From contig NZ_LMQO01000001.1 of the NCBI RefSeq assembly GCF_001425385.1, positions 844,833-908,832 on the forward strand: DNA of 64,000 nt, written 5' to 3'. The translations under genes were made by a program, and so were the position numbers. Positions 61,165 to 64,000 of this stretch are shown here, piece by piece. Source of the stretch: Sphingomonas sp. Leaf407. GTDB taxonomy: Bacteria; Pseudomonadota; Alphaproteobacteria; Sphingomonadales; Sphingomonadaceae. Each line of letters starts with the position of its first letter. Position 1 is the stretch's first letter. The notes under the pieces were generated by a model that worked only from the letters and a program-made list of their open reading frames with translations, did not search any database and had not been told where the DNA came from.

Positions 61165-61968
61165 TTATCGTCGCGAACGGGCGATCAGCGCGCGGGCGGT
61201 TTCGACATGCAGATCCTCGACCATCCGGTCGCGGAACCGCTCCGCCCCGCCGCGCGCCGCCGCGATCAGCGCGTGCGCGTCGGCCAGTTCGGCGTCGGAC
61301 GGCGCGAAGGCGGCGTTGGCGAGCGCGACCTGATCGGGGTGGATCAGCGACTTGCCGTCGAAGCCGAGCAGCCGCCCCTCGGCACATTCGGCGGCGAGGC
61401 CCTGCGCGTCGGCGAGCGCGTTGAACACCCCGTCGATCGCCCAGCCGCCCGCCGCCCGCGCCGCCAGCACCACCGCCTGCAACGCATGCGCCAGCGACGA
61501 TCGCGGCGCGTGCGGCGGCAGGCGCAGCGTCGCCGCCAGATCGTTGGTGCCGACCATCAGCCCGACGACGCCCGGCGCGGCAGCGATCGACGCGGCGGCC
61601 AGCACACCCCCCGGCGTCTCGATCATCGGCAGCAAAGCCCGGCCCCCAAGCGGCGCGAGGCCGGCGGCATCTTCCACCTTGGGCACGACGACCAGCGCCG
61701 GATCGATTGTCGCCAGTACCGCGAGGTCGGCGGCGGCATGCACGCCGTCGAGCGGGTTGATCCGCACCCCGACCGGCCGGTCGCCCAGCGTCGCCAATGC
61801 TTCGGCAAGGCCGGCGCGCGCGGTATCCTTCTCGTCCTCGCGCACCGCATCCTCCAGATCGAGGATGATCCAGTCCGCCGCGAGGCTCGCCGCCTTGGCG
61901 ATCATGCGCGGGCGCGACGCGGGAACGAACAGCAACGATCGCGGCGGCAGGGTTCGGGCTTGGTCCAT
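61165..61968 (-). CDS. CitE-like CoA-ester lyase (HpcH/HpaI family)
   Basis: This 267-residue TIM-barrel protein has the CitE/malyl-CoA lyase pattern: RSLLFVPASRPRMIAKA, DWIILDLEDAV, GVRINPLDG, PMIETPGGV, MVGTNDLA and GFDGKSLIHPDQV. The metal-binding Glu and Asp are within the IETPGG and LDLEDAV blocks. Such enzymes cleave citramalyl-, malyl- or 3-hydroxyacyl-CoA esters. There is no citrate lyase alpha or gamma subunit nearby, so it is a stand-alone CitE homologue. It lies 48 bases before the M28 gene on the same strand. Confidence 0.85.
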   Translation of the reverse strand: MDQARTLPPRSLLFVPASRPRMIAKAASLAADWIILDLEDAVREDEKDTARAGLAEALATLGDRPVGVRINPLDGVHAAADLAVLATIDPALVVVPKVEDAAGLAPLGGRALLPMIETPGGVLAAASIAAAPGVVGLMVGTNDLAATLRLPPHAPRSSLAHALQAVVLAARAAGGWAIDGVFNALADAQGLAAECAEGRLLGFDGKSLIHPDQVALANAAFAPSDAELADAHALIAAARGGAERFRDRMVEDLHVETARALIARSRR

Positions 61969-62019
61969 CGCGCCGCTATGCTAGGGTATGGCGGTTGCAG
62001 GCAAGCAGGGAGAGACGCG

Positions 62020-63003
62020 ATGATATTGGGCGTGATCGCAGGGCTGGTCCTGCTGGTGCTGCTCTATCTGTTCGCCAGCGTGAAGATCGTCACGCAGGGC
62101 TATCAATATACCATCGAACATTTCGGCCGCTTCACCGCCGTCGCCCGGCCGGGGTTCAATTTCTACCCCGCGTTCTTCTACCGCGTCGGGCACAAGATCA
62201 ACATGATGGAACAGGTCATCGACATTCCGGGGCAGGAGATCATCACCCGCGACAATGCGATGGTGTCGACCGACGGCGTCGTGTTCTTCCAGGTGCTCGA
62301 TCCCGCCAAGGCGGCCTATGAGGTATCCGACCTGTATATCGCGCTCCAGCAGATCACGACCACCAACCTGCGCACCGTCATGGGATCGATGGACCTCGAC
62401 GAGACGCTGTCGAAGCGCGACGAGATTAACGCGCGGCTGCTGGGCGTCGTCGACCATGCGACCAATCCATGGGGGGTGAAGATCACCCGCGTCGAGATCA
62501 AGGACATCCGCCCGCCCGCCGACATCGTCAACGCGATGGGCCGCCAGATGAAGGCCGAGCGCGAGAAGCGCGCCAACATCCTCGAAGCCGAGGGCACCCG
62601 CGCTTCCGAAATCCTGCGCGCCGAAGGACAGAAACAGGCGCGCATCCTCGAAGCCGAGGGCCGGCGCGAATCGGCGTTCCGCGATTCCGAAGCACGCGAA
62701 CGCGCCGCCGAGGCCGAGGCGATGGCGACGCGCGTGGTCAGCGACGCGATCGAGGCGGGGGGCACGCAGGCGATCAACTATTTCATCGCGCAGAAATATG
62801 TCGAGGCGGTCGGCAAATTCGCCACTAGCCCCAATGCCAAGACGATCCTGTTCCCGGTCGAGGCGACGCAGTTGATCGGGACGCTGGGCGGCATCGGCCA
62901 ACTTGCCAAGGAAGCGCTGGGCGAGGTCAAGGCCGCTGCCCCGGCCAAACCGAGCGTGCCGCTGACCGCCGAACATGCGGCGGCGGACCCGTACCAGCGG
63001 TGA
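62020..63003 (+). CDS. SPFH/Band-7 membrane protein, QmcA-like
   Basis: This 327-residue protein has one N-terminal membrane span (LGVIAGLVLLVLLYLFASV) and an SPFH/Band-7 domain (VTQGYQYTIEHFGRFTAVARPG to VEIKDIRPP). A long charged coiled coil (RQMKAEREKRANILEAEGTR onward) follows, and near the end come FLFPVE-like ILFPVEATQ and a glycine-rich segment. SPFH proteins form large membrane rings associated with FtsH or NfeD. A GGGAGAG site precedes the ATG. Its stop overlaps the NfeD GTG by 4 bases. Confidence 0.9.
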   Translation: MILGVIAGLVLLVLLYLFASVKIVTQGYQYTIEHFGRFTAVARPGFNFYPAFFYRVGHKINMMEQVIDIPGQEIITRDNAMVSTDGVVFFQVLDPAKAAYEVSDLYIALQQITTTNLRTVMGSMDLDETLSKRDEINARLLGVVDHATNPWGVKITRVEIKDIRPPADIVNAMGRQMKAEREKRANILEAEGTRASEILRAEGQKQARILEAEGRRESAFRDSEARERAAEAEAMATRVVSDAIEAGGTQAINYFIAQKYVEAVGKFATSPNAKTILFPVEATQLIGTLGGIGQLAKEALGEVKAAAPAKPSVPLTAEHAAADPYQR

Positions 63004-63434
63004 TCGACAGCGGCTATCTCTGGCTGATGCTGGCGGTGGCGCTGGGCGTCGCCGAACTGGCGGTGCCGGGCGTGTTCCTCGTGTTCGTGGCGCTCGCCGC
63101 CGCGATCACCGGACTGCTCGCGCTGTTGTTCCCGCCGCTGACGTTGCCCGCCGAACTGGTCGTGTTCGGCGCGTGGAGCGTAGTGACGGTACTGGTCGGG
63201 CGACGCTGGTACGCCGACTATCCGGTCGACAGCGCCGATCCGTTGCTCAACGATCGGGCTGCGCGGCTGATCGGGCAGGAGGTGGTGGTGATCGAACCGA
63301 TCGCCGGGGGCACCGGCCGGGTGCGCGTCGGCGACAGCGACTGGATCGCGCGCGGCACCGATCAGGCGATCGGCACCCGCGTTCGCATCGTCGGGGTGTC
63401 GGGATCGGTGCTGAACGTCACCGCCGCCGATTGA
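63000..63434 (+). CDS. NfeD-family membrane protein
   Basis: This 144-residue protein has membrane segments in the first 65 residues (YLWLMLAVALGVAELAVPGVF; LVVFGAWSVVTVLVGRRW) and a C-terminal OB-fold (LIGQEVVVIEPIAGGTGRVRVGD; VRIVGVSGSVLNV). It lacks the protease domain of long NfeD. The SPFH-NfeD pair is conserved, and the two products are thought to work together at the membrane. The start is a GTG coupled to the SPFH stop. Confidence 0.88.
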   Translation: MIDSGYLWLMLAVALGVAELAVPGVFLVFVALAAAITGLLALLFPPLTLPAELVVFGAWSVVTVLVGRRWYADYPVDSADPLLNDRAARLIGQEVVVIEPIAGGTGRVRVGDSDWIARGTDQAIGTRVRIVGVSGSVLNVTAAD

Positions 63435-63491
63435 CGTCGCCGAACGGGCGGACAAGTATCGGCGCGAACGATCTTGCCCGAAGGAACGCCC

Positions 63492-64000
63492 ATGGACCTC
63501 ACCCGCCGCGACTGGATCGCGGGTGCCGCCGCCTCGACGCTCGTCACCGCCCTCCCCGCCCGCGCGCAGGCCCCTGCCAAAAGCACGGCGGACGCATCGG
63601 CCGAAGCGACGCTGTCGCGCATCGCCGAGGCGCTGCTCGCCGACAATCCCGAGGGCGCGACCGGGCTGGGCATCGATACCGGCGCGCGGGCGGCACTCAA
63701 GTCGCAGCTTGGCGACCGATCGGCGGCGGGGCAGCGCAAGGTCGCCGACCATCTGCGCCGGCATGTCGCGACGCTCAAGGCCATCGACACGACGAAACTG
63801 TCGCCCGCCACCCGCACCGATGTCGACGTGGTGCGCACCGCGTTCGAAACCGCGCTCGACGGGTTCGCGCTGCCCTATGGCGACGTCGCGGTCGGTGGCT
63901 GGCGCAACACGCCCTATGTCGTGATCCAGAACGTCGGCGCATATCTCGACGTGCCGCGTTTCCTCGACAGCGATCATACCATCGCGACCCGCGCCGATGC
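63492..64000 (+). CDS. DUF885-family exported protein, N-terminal part
   Basis: The frame is open from the ATG at 63492 to the window edge (169 codons seen). The N-terminus has a possible twin-arginine signal (TRRDWIAGAAASTLVTALP) with cleavage near ARAQA. The mature start contains SRIAEALLADNPEGATGLGI, and later DVDVVRTAFETALDG and WRNTPYVVIQNVGAYLDVP, followed by the start of FLDSDH. This matches DUF885, a metal-peptidase-like family. The remainder of the catalytic region lies beyond the window. Confidence 0.75.
   Translation, partial: MDLTRRDWIAGAAASTLVTALPARAQAPAKSTADASAEATLSRIAEALLADNPEGATGLGIDTGARAALKSQLGDRSAAGQRKVADHLRRHVATLKAIDTTKLSPATRTDVDVVRTAFETALDGFALPYGDVAVGGWRNTPYVVIQNVGAYLDVPRFLDSDHTIATRAD

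Overview
The window is GC-rich, gene-dense bacterial chromosome that looks like a sphingomonad (Alphaproteobacteria, Sphingomonadales). The grounds are the dusB-ntrB-ntrC-ntrY-ntrX-hfq-hflX gene order, an Hfq made of two fused Sm domains, the HdaA-ppk-ppx and lptD-surA-pdxA-rsmA orders, very frequent ATGA/GTGA/TTGA start-stop overlaps, and short intergenic palindromic repeats. This is inference from gene content; no 16S rRNA gene is present. I see no transposase, integrase, phage gene, toxin-antitoxin pair or CRISPR array.

Layout. 1-526: the end of a GTP cyclohydrolase II-like riboflavin gene, a 39-residue membrane micro-ORF and a non-coding leader. 527-3265: three tandem TIM-barrel proteins of the sugar phosphate isomerase/epimerase superfamily, substrates unknown. 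3354-11755: a complete 4-hydroxybenzoate to beta-ketoadipate catabolic locus. AraC-type pobR diverges from the tightly packed operon pobA-pcaI-pcaJ-pcaH-pcaG-pcaB-pcaL-pcaF, where pcaL is a lactonase/decarboxylase fusion. 11813-11899: tRNA-Ser(TGA). 12017-21262: a long plus-strand housekeeping run: MltB-type transglycosylase, RlpA/SPOR-like protein, D,D-carboxypeptidase, tmk, holB, metG, tatD, metallo-beta-lactamase-fold hydrolase, membrane retropepsin and mazG.

21397-30487 (minus strand): the nitrogen-regulation/RNA locus dusB, ntrBC, ntrYX, tandem-domain hfq and hflX. 30579-38451: ispDF, a secreted protein and cinA face ratA/COQ10-like and lipA; then carbonic anhydrase, aspS, rnd and an I78-type inhibitor lipoprotein. 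38943-44483 (minus): a DUF2066-like protein, hdaA, ppk1 and ppx. 44543-47073 (plus): purM, purN, a YjbR-like protein and a membrane protein. 47206-52729 (minus): lptD, surA, pdxA and rsmA. 52893-55417 (plus): pepA, holC and ndk. 55579-61968 (minus): a CoA-ester lyase, an M28 peptidase, guaB, rsmB, a TPR protein and a SIMPL protein. 62020-64000 (plus): an SPFH/NfeD pair and the beginning of a DUF885 protein.

How the parts work together. The pob/pca genes take 4-hydroxybenzoate to protocatechuate, cleave it by ortho (3,4) fission and finish at acetyl-CoA plus succinyl-CoA. Only uptake is missing from the window. PobR is the sole local regulator. The three TIM-barrel genes lie immediately upstream but end at a strong hairpin facing pobR, so a metabolic link is a hypothesis only. 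The rest is envelope growth, nucleotide, tRNA and replication housekeeping. The features I would look at first are the tandem Hfq, the TIM-barrel trio (one member lacks a metal-ligand Glu), the one-operon ortho pathway with PcaL fusion, the 79-bp convergent coding overlap of cinA and ratA, and the dispersed palindromic repeats.
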